A stretch of 64,000 nucleotides of DNA from Bugula neritina (taxonomy: Eukaryota; Bryozoa; Gymnolaemata; Cheilostomatida; Bugulidae). Numbering within the stretch: position 1 is the stretch's first letter; each line of letters begins with the position of its first letter. This document shows, piece after piece, positions 44,035-61,400 of this stretch. Below the pieces are notes generated by a model. It was not told where the DNA came from. It ran no database searches and was given only the letters and a program-made list of their open reading frames with translations. A program made the position numbers and the translations under genes. Where the stretch lies: NCBI GenBank assembly GCA_964035545.1, contig OZ037768.1, forward strand, positions 15,128,175-15,192,174. Direction: 5' to 3'.

Positions 44035-47000
44035 GAAATACACTGCAACACACTAAATTATACTGTAATTTACAGAAATGTACTGCAACATACTGAAATA
44101 TACTGCAAGATACTGCAACATACTGAAATACACTGTAACATACTGAAATACACTGCAACATACTGAAATATACTGCATGATACTGCAACATACTGATACA
44201 CATTGTAAGATACTGAAACACACTGCAACATACCGCAACATACTGCAACGTATTGAAATACACTGTAACACATTGAAATACACTGCAACACATTGAATTA
44301 TACTGAAATACATTGTGAGATACTGAAATACACTGCAACATACTGCAACATAATGGAATATATGGTAACCTACTGAAATATGTTGAAAACTACTGAAATA
44401 TACTGCAACATAATGCAACATAATGAAAGATACTGCAACATACTGAAATAAACTGCAAGATACTGCAACATACTGAAATACACTGTAACATACTGAAATA
44501 CACTGTAACATATTGAAATACACTGCAACACACTGAAATATACTGAAACATACCGATATATATGGTAACCTACTGAAATATGTTGCAAACCACTGAAACA
44601 TACTGCATCATCCTGCAACAAAATGAAATATACGGTAACACTGAAGCATACTGCAATATACTGAAATATACTGTAACATACTAAGACATACTGCAACACA
44701 CCGAAAAATATGGTAACCTACTGAAATATGTTACAAACTACTGAAACATACTGCAACATACTGCAACATAATGAATTATACTGCAACATACTGAAAGATA
44801 CTGCAACATACTGAAATACACTATAGAATACCGAAATACACTGCAACATACTGAAATATACTGCAAAATACTGCGAAATACTGAAATACATTGTAAGATA
44901 TCTAAATACACTGCAACATACTGCAACATATTGAAGTACACTGTAACATATTGAAAAACACTGTCACACATTGAAATATACTGCAACATACTAAAACATA
45001 CGGCAACATACTGAAATATACTGCGACACATTGAAATATAATGCAACATACTGAAATATGCTGTAGCATACTGAAATACACTGCAATACACTGAAGTATA
45101 CTGTATTATACAGAAACGTACTGTAACATACTGAAACATACGGCAACATACTAAAATATACTGCAACACATTGAAATATACTGCAACATACTGAAATACA
45201 CCGTAACATACTAAACTCCACTGCAACATTCTGAAATACACTGTAACACATTGAAATACACTGCAACACAGTGAATTATACTGAAACACATTCTAAGATA
45301 CGGATACACACTGCAACATACTGCAACATAATGAAATATATGGTAACCTACTGAAATATGTTGAAAACTACTGAAATAGACTGCAACATTATGCAACATA
45401 AAGAAAGATACTGCAATATACTGAAACAAACTGCAAGATACTGCAACATACTGAAATACACTGTAACATACTGAAATACACTGTAACAGATTGAAATACA
45501 CTGCGACATACTGCAACATACTGAAAAACGCTGTAAAATATTGAAATACACTGCAACACATTGAAATATTCCGCAACACACCGAAATATATGGTAACCTA
45601 ATGAGATATACTGTAACACGTTGAAGTACACTGCAACATACTGAAATACACTGCAACACACTAAATTATACTGTAATTTACAGAAATGTACTGCAACATA
45701 CTGAAATATACTGCAAGATACTGCAACATACTGAAATACACTGTAACATACTGAAATACACTGCAACATACTGAAATACACTGTAACATATTGAAATACA
45801 CTGCAACACACTGAAATATACTGAAACATACTGAAATACACCGTAACATACTGAAATACACTGCAACATACTGAAATACACTGCAACACACTGAAGTATA
45901 CTGAAACAGACCGATATATATGGTAACCTACTGAAATATGTTGCAAACCACTGAAACATACTGCATCATCCTGCAACAAAATGAAATATACGGTAACACT
46001 GAAGCATACTGCAACATACTGAAATATACTGTAACATACTAAGACATACTGCAACATACCGAAAAATATGGTAACCTACTGAAATATGTTACAAACTACT
46101 GAAACATACTGCAACATACTGCAACATAATGAAAAACGCTGTAACATATTGAAAAACACTGCAACACATTGAAATATACCGCAACATACCGAAATGTATG
46201 GTAACCTACTGAAATATGCTGTAACACATTGAAATATCCTGCAACACATTGAAATATACTGCAACATACCAAAATATATGGTAACCTACTGAAATATGTT
46301 GCAAACGACTGAAATATACTGCAACATACTGAAATATACTGCAAGATACTGCAACATACTGAAACACATTGTAAGATACTGAAATACACTGTAACATTTT
46401 GAAAAACACTGCAACACATTGAAATATGCTGCAACATACTAAAACATACGGCAACATACTGAAATATACTGCGACACATTGAAATATAGTGCTACATACT
46501 GAAATATGCTGTAGCATACTGAAATACACTGCAATACACTGAAGTATACTGTAATATACAGAAACGTACTGTAACATACTGAAACATACGGCAACATACT
46601 AAATTATACTGCGACACATTGAAATATACTGCAACATACTGAAATACACCGTAACATACTAAACTCCACTGCAACATTCTGAAATACACTGTAACACATT
46701 GAAATACACTGCAACACAGTGAATTATACTGAAATACATTGTAAGATACGGAAACACACTGCAACATACTGCAACATAATGAAATATATGGTAACCTACT
46801 GAATTATGTTGAAAACTACTGAAATATACTGCAACATTATGCAACCTAATAAAAGATACTGCAACATACTGAAATATACTGCAAGATACTGCAACACACT
46901 GAAATACACTGTAACATACTGAAATACACTGCAACATACTGAAATATACTGTATGATACTGCAACATACTGATACACATTGTAAGATACTGAAATGCACT

Positions 47001-49260
47001 GCAACATACTGAAATATACTGCATGATACTGCAACATATTCATACACATTGTAAGATACTGAAATACACTGCAACATACCGCAACATACTGCAACGTATT
47101 GAAATACACTGTAACATATTGAAAAACACTGCAACACATTGAAACATACTGCAACATACTGAAACATACGGCAACATACTGAAATATACTGCGACACATT
47201 GAAATATAGTGCAACATACTGAAATATGCTGTAGCATACTGAAATACACTGCAATACACTGAAATATACTGTAATATACAGAAACGTGCTGTAACATACT
47301 GAAACATACGGCAACATACTACAATATACTGTGACACATTGAAATATACTGCAACATACTGAAATACACTGTAACATAGTGAAATACACTGCAACACACT
47401 GAAATATACTGAAACATACCGAAATATATGGTAACCTACTGAAATATGTTGCAAACCACTAAAACATACTGCATCATCCTGCAACAAAATGAAATATACG
47501 GTAACACTGAAGCATACTGCAATATACTGACATATACTGTAACATACTAAGACATACTGCAACATACCGAAAAATATGGTAACCTACTGAAATATGTTAC
47601 AAACTACTGAAACATACTGCAACATACTGCAACATAATGAAATATACTGCAACATACTGAAAGATACTGCAACATACTGAAATATACTGCAAGATACTGC
47701 AAAATACTGAAATACATTGAAAGATACCTAAATACACTGCAACATACTGCAACATACTGCAACATATTGAAATACACTGTAACATATTGAAAAACACTGC
47801 AACACATTGAAATATACCGCAACATACCGAAGTATATGGTAGCCTACTGAAATATACTGCGACATACTGAAATACACTGTAACGTACTGAAATACACTGC
47901 AACATACTGAAATAAACTGTAACATATTAAAATACACTGCAACACACTGAAATATACTGAAACATACCGAAATAGATGGTAACCCATTGAAATCTGTTGC
48001 AAACCACTGAAATATACTGCAACATACTGCAACATAATGAAGTATACTGCAACATACTGAAATATACTGCAAGATACTGCAACATACTGATACACATTGT
48101 AAGATACTGAAATACACTGCAACATACCGCAACATACTGCAACGTATTGAAATACACTGTAACATATTGAAAAACACTGCAACACATTGAAATATACTGC
48201 AACATACTGAAACATACGGCAACATACTGAAATATACTGCGACACATTGAAATATAGTGCAACATACTGAAATATGCTGTAGCAAACTGAAATACACTGC
48301 AATTCACTGAAATATACTGTAATATATAGAAACGTACTGTAACATACTGAAACATACGGCAACATACTAAAATGTACTGCGACACATTGAAATATACTGC
48401 AACATACTGAAATACACCGTAACATACTAAACTCCACTGCAACATTCTGAAACACACTGTAACACATTGAAATACACTGCAACACAGTGAATTATACTGA
48501 AATACATTGTAAGATACGGAAACACACTGCAACATACTGCAACATAATGAAATATATGGTAACCTACTGAATTATGTTGAAAACTACTGAAATATACTGC
48601 AACGTTATGCAACCTAATGAAAGATACTGCAATATACTGAAATAAACTGCAAGATACTGCAACATACTGAAATACACTGTAACATACTGAAATACACTGT
48701 AACATACTGAAATACACTGTAACAGATTGAAATACACTGCGACATACTGCAACATACTGAAAAACGCTGTAACATATTGAAATGCACTGCAACACATTGA
48801 AATATTCCGCAACATACCGAAATATATGGTAACCTAATGAGATATGCTGTAACACGTTGAAGTACACTGCAACATACTGAAATACACTGCAACACACTAA
48901 ATTATACTGTAGTTTACAGAAATGTACTGCAACATACCGAAATATACTGCAAGATACTGCAACATGCTGAAATACACTGTAACATACTGAAATACACTGC
49001 AACATACTGAATTATACTGCATGATACTGCAACATACTGATACACATTGTAAGATACTGAAATGCACTGCAACATACTGAAATATACTGCATGATACTGC
49101 AACATACTCATACACATTGTAAGATACTGAAACACACTGCATTATACCGCAACATACTGCAAAGTATTGAAATACACTGTAACATATTGAAAAACACTGC
49201 AACACACCGAAATATACTGAAACATACCAAAAATATATGGTAACCCACTGAAATCTGTTG
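44035..49260. repeat. Family C HOR copy C2, partial
   Basis: It matches C1 at an offset of 10777, then 10707 after losing seven decamers near 44215. From about 45.9 kb it matches C1 at an offset of 9049 (one fewer subunit), then C1's right 2677-bp copy at 6032. It has 8-mers at 44635, 45993 and 47501 and an 11-mer at 49229. It ends where family E private variants begin near 49261. Confidence 0.75.
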
Positions 49261-52200
49261 CAAACCACTTAAACATACTGCATCATCCTGCAACAAAATG
49301 AAATATACGGTAACACTGAAGCATACTGCAATATACTGAAATATACTGTAACATACTAAGAGATACTGCAACATACCGAAAAATATGGTAACCTACTGAA
49401 GTATGTTACAAACTACTGAAACATACTGCAACATAATGAGTCATACTGCAACATACTGAAAGATACTGCAACATACTGAAATACACTATAGAATACCCAA
49501 ATATACTGCAACATACTGCAATATACTGCAAGATACTGCAAAATACTGAAATACATTGTAAGATAGCTAAATACACTGCAACATACTGCAACATACTGCA
49601 ACATATTGAAATACACTGTAATATATTGAAAAACACTGCAACACATTGAAATATACTGCAACATACCGAATTATATGGTAGCTTACTGAAATATACTGCA
49701 ACATACTGAAATACACCGTAACATACTAAACTCCACTGCAACATTCTGAAATACACTGTAACACATTGAAACACACTGCAACACAGTGAATTATACTGAA
49801 ATACATTCTAAGATACGGAAACACACTGCAACATACTGCAACATAATGAAATATATGGTAACCTACTGAAATACGTTGAAAACTACTGAAATAGACTGCA
49901 ACATTATGCAACATAAAGAAAGATACTGCAATATACTGAAATAAACTGCAAGATACTGCAACATACTGAAATACACTGTAACATACTGAAATACACTGTA
50001 ACAGATTGAAATACACTGCGACATACTGCAACATACTGAAAAACGCTGTAACATATTGAAAAACACTGCAACACATTGAAATATACCGCAACATACCGAA
50101 ATGTATGGTAACCTACTGAAATATGCTGTAACACATTGAAATATCCTGCAACACATTGAAATATACTGCAACATACCGAAATATATGGTAACCTACTGAA
50201 ATATGTTGCAAACGACTGAAATTTACTGCAACATACTGAAATATACTGCAAGATACTGCAACATACTGAAACACATTGTAAGATACTGAAATACACTGTA
50301 ACATATTGAAAAACACTGCAACACATTGAAATATGCTGCAACATGCTGCAACATACTAAAACATACGGCAACATACTGAAATATACTGTGACACAATGAA
50401 ATATAGTGCAACATACTGAAATATGCTGTAGCATACTGAAATACACTGCAATACACTGAAGTATACTGTAATATACAGAAACGTACTGTAACGTACTGAA
50501 ACATACGGCAACATACTAAATTATACTGAGACACATTGAAATATATTGCAACATACTGAAATACACCGTAACATACTAAACTCCACTGCATTATTCTGAA
50601 ATACACTGTAACACATTGAAATACACTGCAACACAGTGAATTATACTAAAATACATTGTAAGATACGGAAACACACTGCAACATACTGCAACATAATGAA
50701 ATATATGGTAACCTACTGAATTATGTTGAAAACTACTGAAATATACTGCAACATTATGCAACCTAATGAAAGATACTGCAATATACTGAAATAAACTGCA
50801 AGATACTGCAACATACTGAAATACACTGTAACATACTGAAATACACTGTAACATACTGAAATACACTGTAACAGATTGAAATACACTGCGACATACTGCA
50901 ACATACTGAAAAACGCTGTAACATATTGAAATACACTGCAACACATTGAAATATTCCGCAACATACCGAAATATATGGTAACCTAATGAGATATGCTGTA
51001 ACACGTTGAAGTACACTGCAACATACTGAAATACACTGCAACACACTAAATTATACTGTAGTTTACAGAAATGTACTGCAACATACCGAAATATACTGCA
51101 AGATACAGCAACATACTGAAATACACTGTAACATACTGAAATACACTGCAACATACTGAATTATACTGCATGATACTGCAACACACTGATACACATTGTA
51201 AGATACTGAAATGCACTGCAACATACTGAAATATACTGCATGATACTGCAACATACTCATACACATTGTAAGATACTGAAACACACTGCAACATACCGCA
51301 ACAAACTGCAAAGTATTGAAATACACTGTAACATATTGAAAAACACTGCAACACACTGAAATATACTGAAACATACCAAAAATATATGGTAACCCACTGA
51401 AATCTGTTGCAAACCACTGAAATATACTGCAACATACTGCAACATAATGAATAATACAGCAACATACTGAAATATACTGCAACACACTAAATTATACTGT
51501 ATTTTACAGAAATGTACTGCAACATACTGAAATATACTGCAAGATACTGCAACATACTGAAATACACTGTAACATACTGAAATACACTGCAACATACTGA
51601 AATATACTGCATGATACTGCAACATACTGATACACATTGTAAGATACTGAAATGCACTGCAACATACTGAAACATACTGCATGATACTGCAACATATTCA
51701 TACACATTGTAAGATACTGAAATACACTGCAACATACCGCGACATACTGCAACGTATTGAAATACACTGTAACATATTGAAAAACACTGCAACACATTGA
51801 AACATACTGCAACATACTGAAACATACGGCAACATACTGAAATATACTGCGACACATTGAAATATAGTGCAACATACTGAAATATGCTGTAGCATACTGA
51901 AATACACTGCAATACACTGAAGTATACTGTAATATACAGAAACGTATTGTAACATACTGAAACATACGGCAACATACTGAAATATACTGTGACACATTGA
52001 AATATACTGCAACATACTGCAAAATATGGTAACCTACTGAAATATGTTGAAAACTACTGAAATATACTGCAAAATTATGCAACATAATGAAAGATACTGC
52101 AATATACTGAAATAAACTGCAAGATACTGCAACATACTGAAATACACTGTAACATACTGAAATACACTGTAACATATTGAAATACACTGCGACATACTGC

Positions 52201-55200
52201 AACATACTGAAAAACGCTGTAACATATTGAAATACACTGCAACACATTGAAATATTCCGCAACATACCGAAATATATGGTAACCTAATGAGATATACTGT
52301 AACACGTTGAAGTACACTGCAACATACTGAAATACACTGCAACACACTAAATTATACTGTAATTTACAGAAATGTACTGCAACATACTGAAGTATACTGC
52401 AAGATACTGCAACATACTGAAATACACTGTAACATACTGAAATACACTGCAAGATACTGAAATATACTGCATGATACTGCAACATACTGATACACATTGT
52501 AAGATACTGAAATGCACTGCAACATACTAAAATATACTGCATGATACTGCAACATACTCATACACATTGTAAGATACTGAAATACACTGCAACATACCGC
52601 AACATACTGCAACGTATTGAAATACACTGTAACATATTGAAAAACACTGCAACACATTGAAATATACTGCAACATACTAAAACATACGGCAACATACTGA
52701 AATATACTGTGACACATTGAAATATACTGCAACATACTGAAATACACCGTAACATACTGAAACACACTGCAACATACTGAAATACACTGTAACATAGTGA
52801 AATACACTGCAACACACTGAAATATACTGAAACATACCGAAATATATGGTAACCTACTGAAATATGTTGCAAACCACTAAAACATACTGCATCATCCTGC
52901 AACAAAATGAAATATACGGTAACACTGAAGCATACTGCAATATACTGACATACACTGTAACATACTAAGACATACTGCAACATACCGAAAAATATGGTAA
53001 CCTACTGAAATATGTTACAAACTACTGAAACATACTGCAACATACTGCAACATAATGAAATATACTGCAACATACTGAAAGATACTGCAACATACTGAAA
53101 TATACTGCAAGATACTGCAAAATACTGAAATACATTGTAAAATACCTAAATACACTGCAACATACTGCAACATACTGCAACATATTGAAATACACTGTAA
53201 CATATTGAAAAACACTGCAACACATTGAAATATACCGCAACATACCGAAGTATATGGTAGCCTACTGAAATAAACTGCAACATACTGAAATACACTGTAA
53301 CGTACTGAAATACACTGCAACATACTGAAATACACTGTAACATATTAAAATACACTGCAACACACTGAAATATACTGAAACATACCGAAATATATGGTAA
53401 CCCACTGAAATCTGTTGCAAACCACTGAAATATACTGCAACATACTGCAACATAATGAAGTATACTGCAACATACTGAAATATACTGCAAGATACTGCAA
53501 CATACTGATACACATTGTAAGATACTGAAAGACACTGCAACATACCGCAACAGACTGCAACGTATTGAAATACACTGTAACATATTGAAAAACACTGCAA
53601 CACATTGAAATATACTGCAACATACTGAAACATACGGCATTATACTGAAATATACTGCGACACATTGAAATATAGTGCAACATACTGAAATATGCTGTAG
53701 CAAACTGAAATACACTGCAATTCACTGAAATATACTGTAATATATAGAAACGTACTGTAATATACTGAAACATACGGCAACATACTAAAATGTACTGCGA
53801 CACATTGAAATATACTGCAACATACTGAAATACACCGTAACATACTAAACTCCACTGCAACATTCTGAAATACACTGTAACACATTGAAATACACTGCAA
53901 CACATTGAATTATACTGAAATACATTGTAAGATACTGAAATACACTGCAAGATACTGCAACATAATGGAATATATGGTAACCTACTGAAATATGTTGAAA
54001 ACTACTGAATTATACTGCAACATAATGCAACATAATGAAAGATACTGCAACATACTGAAATAAACTGCAAGATGCTGCAACATACTGAAATACACTGCAA
54101 CACACTGAAGTATACTGTAATATACAGAAATGTACTGTAAAATACTGAAATATACTTCATTATACTGAAAATACCTAAAGACATTGAAACATACTGATAT
54201 ACACTGAAACATACTGAAATACACTGCAACACATTGGAATATACTGCAACATACCGAAATATATGGTAACCTACTGAAGTACGTTGCAAACTACTGAAAT
54301 ATACTGCAACATACTGAAATACGCCGTAACATACTGAAATACACTGCAACATACTGAAATACATCGTAACAAATTGAAATACACTGCAACACACTGAAAT
54401 ATACTGAAACATACCGAAATATATGGTAACCTACTGAAATATGTTGCAAACCACTGAAACATACTGCATCATCCTGCAACAAAATGAAATATACGGTAAC
54501 ACTGAAGCATACTGCAATATACTGAAATATACTGTAACATACTAAGACATACTGCAACGTACCGAAATATATGGTAACCTACTGAAATATGTTGCAAACC
54601 ACTGAAATATACTGCAACATATTGAAGTATACTGCAACATACTGGAATATACTGCAAGATACTGCAACATACTGAAATACACTGTAACATACTGAAATAC
54701 ACTGCAAGATACTGAAATATACTGCAAGATACTGCAACATACTGAAACACATTGTAAGATACTGAAATACACTGCAACATACCGCAGCATACTGCAACGT
54801 ATTGAAATACACTGTAACATATTGAAAAATACTGCAACACATTGAAATATACTGCAACATACGGCAACATACTGAAATATACTGCGACACATTGAAATAT
54901 AGTGCAACATACTGAAATATGCTGTAGCATACTGAAATACACTGCAATTCACTGAAGTATACTGTTTTATACAGAAACGTACTGTAACATACTGAAACAT
55001 ACGGCAACATACTAAAATGTACTGCGACACATTGAAATATACTGCAACATACTGAAATACATCGTAACATACTAAACTCCACTGCAACATTCTGAAATAC
55101 ACTGTAACACATTGAAATACACTGCAACACAGTGAATTATACTGAAATACATTGTAAGATACGAAAACACGCTGCAACATACTGCAACATAATGAAATAT

Positions 55201-58200
55201 ATGGTAACCTACTGAAATATGTTGAAAACTACTGAAATATACCGCAACATTATGCAACATAATGAAAGATACTGCAATATACTGAAATAAACTGCAAGAT
55301 ACTGCAACATACTGAAATACACTGTAACATACATAAATACACTGTAACATATTGAAATACACTGCGACATACTGCAACATACCGAAAAACGCTGTAACAT
55401 ATTGAAATACACTGCAACACATTGAAATATTCCGCAACATACCGAATTATATGGTAACCTAATGAGATATACTGTAACACGTTGAAGTACACTGCAACAT
55501 ACTGAAATACACTGCAACACACTAAATTATACTGTAATTTACAGAAATGTACTGCAACATACTGAAATATACTGCAAGATACTGCAACATACTGAAATAC
55601 ACTGTAACATACTGAAATACACTGCAACATACTGAAATATACTGCATGATACTGCAACATACTGATACACATTGTAAGATACTGAAATACACTGCAACAT
55701 ACCGCAACATACTGCAACGTATTGAAATACACTGTAACATATTGAAAAACACTGCAACACATTGAAATATAGTGCAACATACTGAAACATACGGCAACAT
55801 ACTGAAATATACTGCGACACATTGAAATATAGTGCAACATACTGAAATATGCTGTAGCATACTGAAATACACTGCAATACACTGAAGTATACTGTAATAT
55901 ACAGAAACGTGCTGTAACATACTGAAACATACGGCAACATACTACAATATACTGTGACACATTGAAATATCCTGCAACATACTGAAATACACCGTAACAA
56001 ATTGAAATACACTGCAACACACTGAAATATACTGAAACATACCGAAATATATGGTAACCTACTGAAATATGTTGCAAACCACTGAAACATACTGCATCAT
56101 CTTGCAACAAAATGAAATATACGGTAACACTGAAGCATACTGCAATATACTGAAATATACTGTAACATACTTAGACATACTGCAACATACCGAAATATAT
56201 GGTAACCTACTGAAATATGTTGCAAACCACTGAAATATACTGCAACATATTGAAGTATACTGCAACATACTGGAATATACTGCAAGATACTGCAACATAC
56301 TGAAATACACTGTAACATACTGAAATACACTGCAAGATACTGAAATATACTGCAAGATACTGCAACATACTGAAACACATTGTAAGATACTGAAATACAC
56401 TGCAACATACCGCAGCATACTTCAACGTATTGAAATACACTGTAACATATTGAAAAATACTGCAACACATTGAAATATACTGCAACATACGGCAACATAC
56501 TGAAATATACTGCGACACATTGAAATATAGTGCAACATACTGAAATATGCTGTAGCATACTGAAATACACTGCAATACACTGAAGTATACTGTAATATAC
56601 AGAAATGTACTGTAACATACCGAAACATACGGCAACATACTAAAATATACTGCAACGCATTGAAATATACTGCAATATACTGAAATACACCGTAACATAC
56701 TAAACTCCACTGCAACATTCTGAAATACACTGTAACACATTGAAATACACTGCAACACAGTGAATTATACTGAAATACATTCTAAGATACAGAAACACAC
56801 TGCAACATACTGCAACATAATGAAATATATGGTAACCTACTGAAATATGTTGAAAACTACTGAAATAGACTGCAACATTATGCAACATAAAGAAAGATAC
56901 TGCAATATACTGAAATAAACTGCAAGATACTGCAACATACTGAAATACACTGTAACATACTGAAATACACTGTAACAGATTGAAATACACTGCGACATAC
57001 TGCAACATACTGAAAAACGCTGTAAAATATTGAAATACACTGCAACACATTGAAATATTCCGCAACACACCGAAATATATGGTAACCTAATGAGATATAC
57101 TGTAACACGTTGAAGTACACTGCAACATACTGAAATACACTGCAACACACTAAATTATACTGTAATTTACAGAAATGTACTGCAACATACTGAAATATAC
57201 TGCAAGATACTGGAACATACTGAAATACACTGTAACATACTGAAATACACTGCAACATACTGAAATACACTGTAACATATTGAAATACCCTGCAACACAC
57301 TGAAATATACTGAAACATACTGAAATACACCGTAACATACTGAAATACACTGCAACATACTGAAATACACTGTAACATATTGAAATACACTGCAACACAC
57401 TGAAATATACTGAAACAGACCGATATATATGGTAACCTACTGAAATATGTTGCAAACCACTGAAACATACTGCATCATCCTGCAACAAAATGAAATATAC
57501 GGTAACGCTGAAGCATACTGCAACATACTGAAATATACTGTAACATACTGAAATACACTGTAACATATTGAAATACACTGCGACATACTGCAACATACTG
57601 AAAAACGCTGTAACATATTGAAATACACTGCAACACATTGAAATATTCCGCAACATACCGAAATATATGGTAACCTAATGATGTATACTGTAACACGTTG
57701 AAGTACACTGCAGCATACTGAAATACACTGCAACACACTAAATTATACTGTAATTTACAGAAATGTACTGCAACATACTGAAATATACTGCAAGATACTG
57801 CAACATACTGAAATACACTGTAACATACTGAAATACACTGCAACATACTGAAATATACTGCATGATACTGCAACATACTGATACACATTGTAAGATACTG
57901 AAATGCACTGCAACATACTGAAATATACTGCATGATACTGCAACATACTCATACACATTGTAAGATACTGAAATACACTGCAACATACCGCAACATACTG
58001 CAACATATTGAAATACACTGTAACATATTGAAAAACACTGCAACACATTGAAATATACTGCAACATACTGAAACATACGGCAACATACTGAAATATACTG
58101 CGACACATTGAAATATAGTGCAACATACTGAAATATGCTGTAGCATACTGAAATACACTGCAATACACTGAAGTAAACTGTAATATACAGAAACGTACTG

Positions 58201-58400
58201 TAACATGCTGAAACATACGGCAACATACTAAAATATACTGCGACACATTGAAATATACTGCAACATACTGAAATACACCGTAACATACTGAAATACACTG
58301 CAACATACTGAAATACACTGTAACATATTGAAATACACTGCAACACACTGAAATATACTGAAACATACCGATATATATGGTAACCTACTGAAATATGTTG
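49261..58400. repeat. Family E HOR copy E1 (9140 bp)
   Basis: The private CACTTAAACATACT near 49267 recurs 9140 bp later near 58407, while the sequence to the left differs. It contains 8-mers at 49310, 52919, 54496, 56124 and 57502, an 11-mer near 51378, block M at 54107 and an internal 1628-bp duplication. The tract 52965-54940 also matches C1 41515-43490 at an offset of 11450, so families C and E share ancestry. Confidence 0.88.
54420..57500. repeat. 1628-bp related tandem pair within E1
   Basis: 8-mers at 54496 and 56124 and their flanks recur at an offset of 1628 bp. The match extends at least to about 55500 and 57150. The two copies differ more than the E1/E2 pair does: the right copy has a CTTGCAAC variant near 56100 and several single-base changes around 56700-56800. 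This duplication is therefore older than the 9.1-kb one. Its outer limits are approximate. Confidence 0.7.
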
Positions 58401-61400
58401 CAAACCACTTAAACATACTGCATCATCCAGCAACAAAATGAAATATACGGTAACACTGAAGCATACTGCAATATACTGAAATATACTGTAACATACTAAG
58501 ACATACTGCAACATACCGAAAAATATGGTAACCGACTGAAGTATGTTACAAACTACTGAAACATACTGCAACATAATGAGTCATACTGCAACATACTGAA
58601 AGATACTGCAACATACTGAAATACACTATAGAATACCAAAATATACTGCAACATACTGCAATATACTGCAAGATACTGCAAAATACTGAAATACATTGTA
58701 AGATAGCTAAATACACTGCAACATACTGCAACATACTGCAACATATTGAAATACACTGTAATATATTGAAAAACACTGCAACACATTGAAATATACTGCA
58801 ACATACCGAAGTATATGGTAGCTTACTGAAATATACTGCAACATACTGAAATACACCGTAACATACTAAACTCCACTGCAACATTCTGAAATACACTGTA
58901 ACACATTGAAACACACTGCAACACAGTGAATTATACTGAAATACATTCTAAGATACGGAAACACACTGCAACATACTGCAACATAATGAAAGATACTGCA
59001 ATATACTGAAATAAACTGCAAGGTACTGCAACATACTGAAATACACTGTAACATACTGAAATACACTGTAACAGATTGAAATACACTGCGACATACTGCA
59101 ACATACTGAAAAACGCTGTAACATATTGAAAAACACTGCAACACATTGAAATATACCGCAACATACCGAAATGTATGGTAACCTACTGAAATATGCTGTA
59201 ACACATTGAAATATCCTGCAACACATTGAAATATACTGCAACATACCGAAATATATGGTAACCTACTGAAATATGTTGCAAACGACTGAAATATACTGCA
59301 ACATACTAAAATATACTGCAAGATACTGCAACATACTGAAACACATTGTAAGATACTGAAATACACTGTAACATATCGAAAAACACTGCAACACATTGAA
59401 ATATGCTGCAACATACTAAAACATACGGCAACATACTGAAATATACTGCGACACATTGAAATATAGTGCAACATACTGAAATATGCTGTAGCATACTGAA
59501 ATACACTGCAATACACTGAAGTATACTGTAATATACAGAAACGTACTGTAACATACTGAAACATACGGCAACATACTAAATTATACTGCGACACATTGAA
59601 ATATATTGCAGCATACTGAAATACACCGTAACATACTAAACTCCACTGCAACATTCTGAAATACACTGTAGCACATTGAAATACACTGCAACACAGTGAA
59701 TTATACTGAAATACATTGTAAGATACGGAAACACACTGCAACATACTGCAACATAATGAAATATATGGTAACCTACTGAATTATGTTGAAAACTACTGAA
59801 ATATACTGCAACATTATGCAACCTAATGAAAGATACTGCAATATACAGAAATAAACTGCAAGATACTGCAACATACTGAAATACACTGTAACATACTGAA
59901 ATACACTGTAACATACTGAAATACACTGTAACGGATTGAAATACACTGCGACATACTGCAACATACTGAAAAACGCTGTAACATATTGAAATACACTGCA
60001 AAACATTGAAATATTCCGCAACATACCGAAATATATGGTAACCTAATGAGATATGCTGTAACACGTTGAAGTACACTGCAACATACTGAAATACACTGCA
60101 ACACACTAAATTATACTGTAGTTTACAGAAATGTACTGCAACATACCGAAATATACTGCAAGATACAGCAACATACTGAAATACACTGTAACATACTGAA
60201 ATACACTGCAACAGACTGAATTATACTGCATGATACTGCAACACACTGATACACATTGTAAGATACTGAAATGCACTGCAACATACTGAAATATACTGCA
60301 TGATACTGCAACATACTCATACACATTGTAAGATACTGAAGCACACTGCAACATACCGCAACAAACTGCAAAGTATTGAAATACACTGTAACATATTGAA
60401 AAACACTGCAACACACTGAAATATACTGAAACATACCAAAAATATATGGTAACCCACTGAAATCTGTTGCAAACCACTGAAATATACTGCAACATACTGC
60501 AACATAATGAATAATACTGCAACATACTGAAATATACTGCAACACACTAAATTATACTGTATTTTACAGAAATGTACTGCAACATACTGAAATATACTGC
60601 AAGATACTGCAACATACTGAAATACACTGTAACATACTGAAATACACTGCAACATACTGAAATATACTGCATGATACTGCAACATACTGATACACATTGT
60701 AAGATACTGAAATGCACTGCAACATACTGAAACATACTGCATGATACTGCAACATATTCATACACATTGTAAGATACTGAAAAACACTGCAACATACCGC
60801 GACATACTGCAACGTATTGAAATACACTGTAACATATTGAAAAACACTGCAACACATTGAAACATACTGCAACATACTGAAACATACGGCAACATACTGA
60901 AATATACTGCGACACATTGAAATATAGTGCAACATACTGAAATATGCTGTAGCATACTGAAATACACTGCAATACACTGAAGTATACTGTAATATACAGA
61001 AACGTATTGTAACATACTGAAACATACGGCAACATACTGAAATATACTGTGACACATTGAAATATACTGCAACATACTGAAAAATATGGTAACCTACTGA
61101 AATATGTTGAAAACTACTGAAATATACTGCAAAATTATGCAACATAATGAAAGATACTGCAATATACTGAAATAAACTGCAAGATACTGCAACATACTGA
61201 AATACACTGTAACATACTGAATTACACTGTAACATATTGAAATACACTGCGACATACTGCAACATACTGAAAAACGCTGTAACATATTGAAATACACTGC
61301 AACACATTGAAATATTCCGCAACATACCGAAATATATGGTAACCTAATGAGATATACTGTAACACGTTGAAGTACACTGCAACATACTGAAATACACTGC

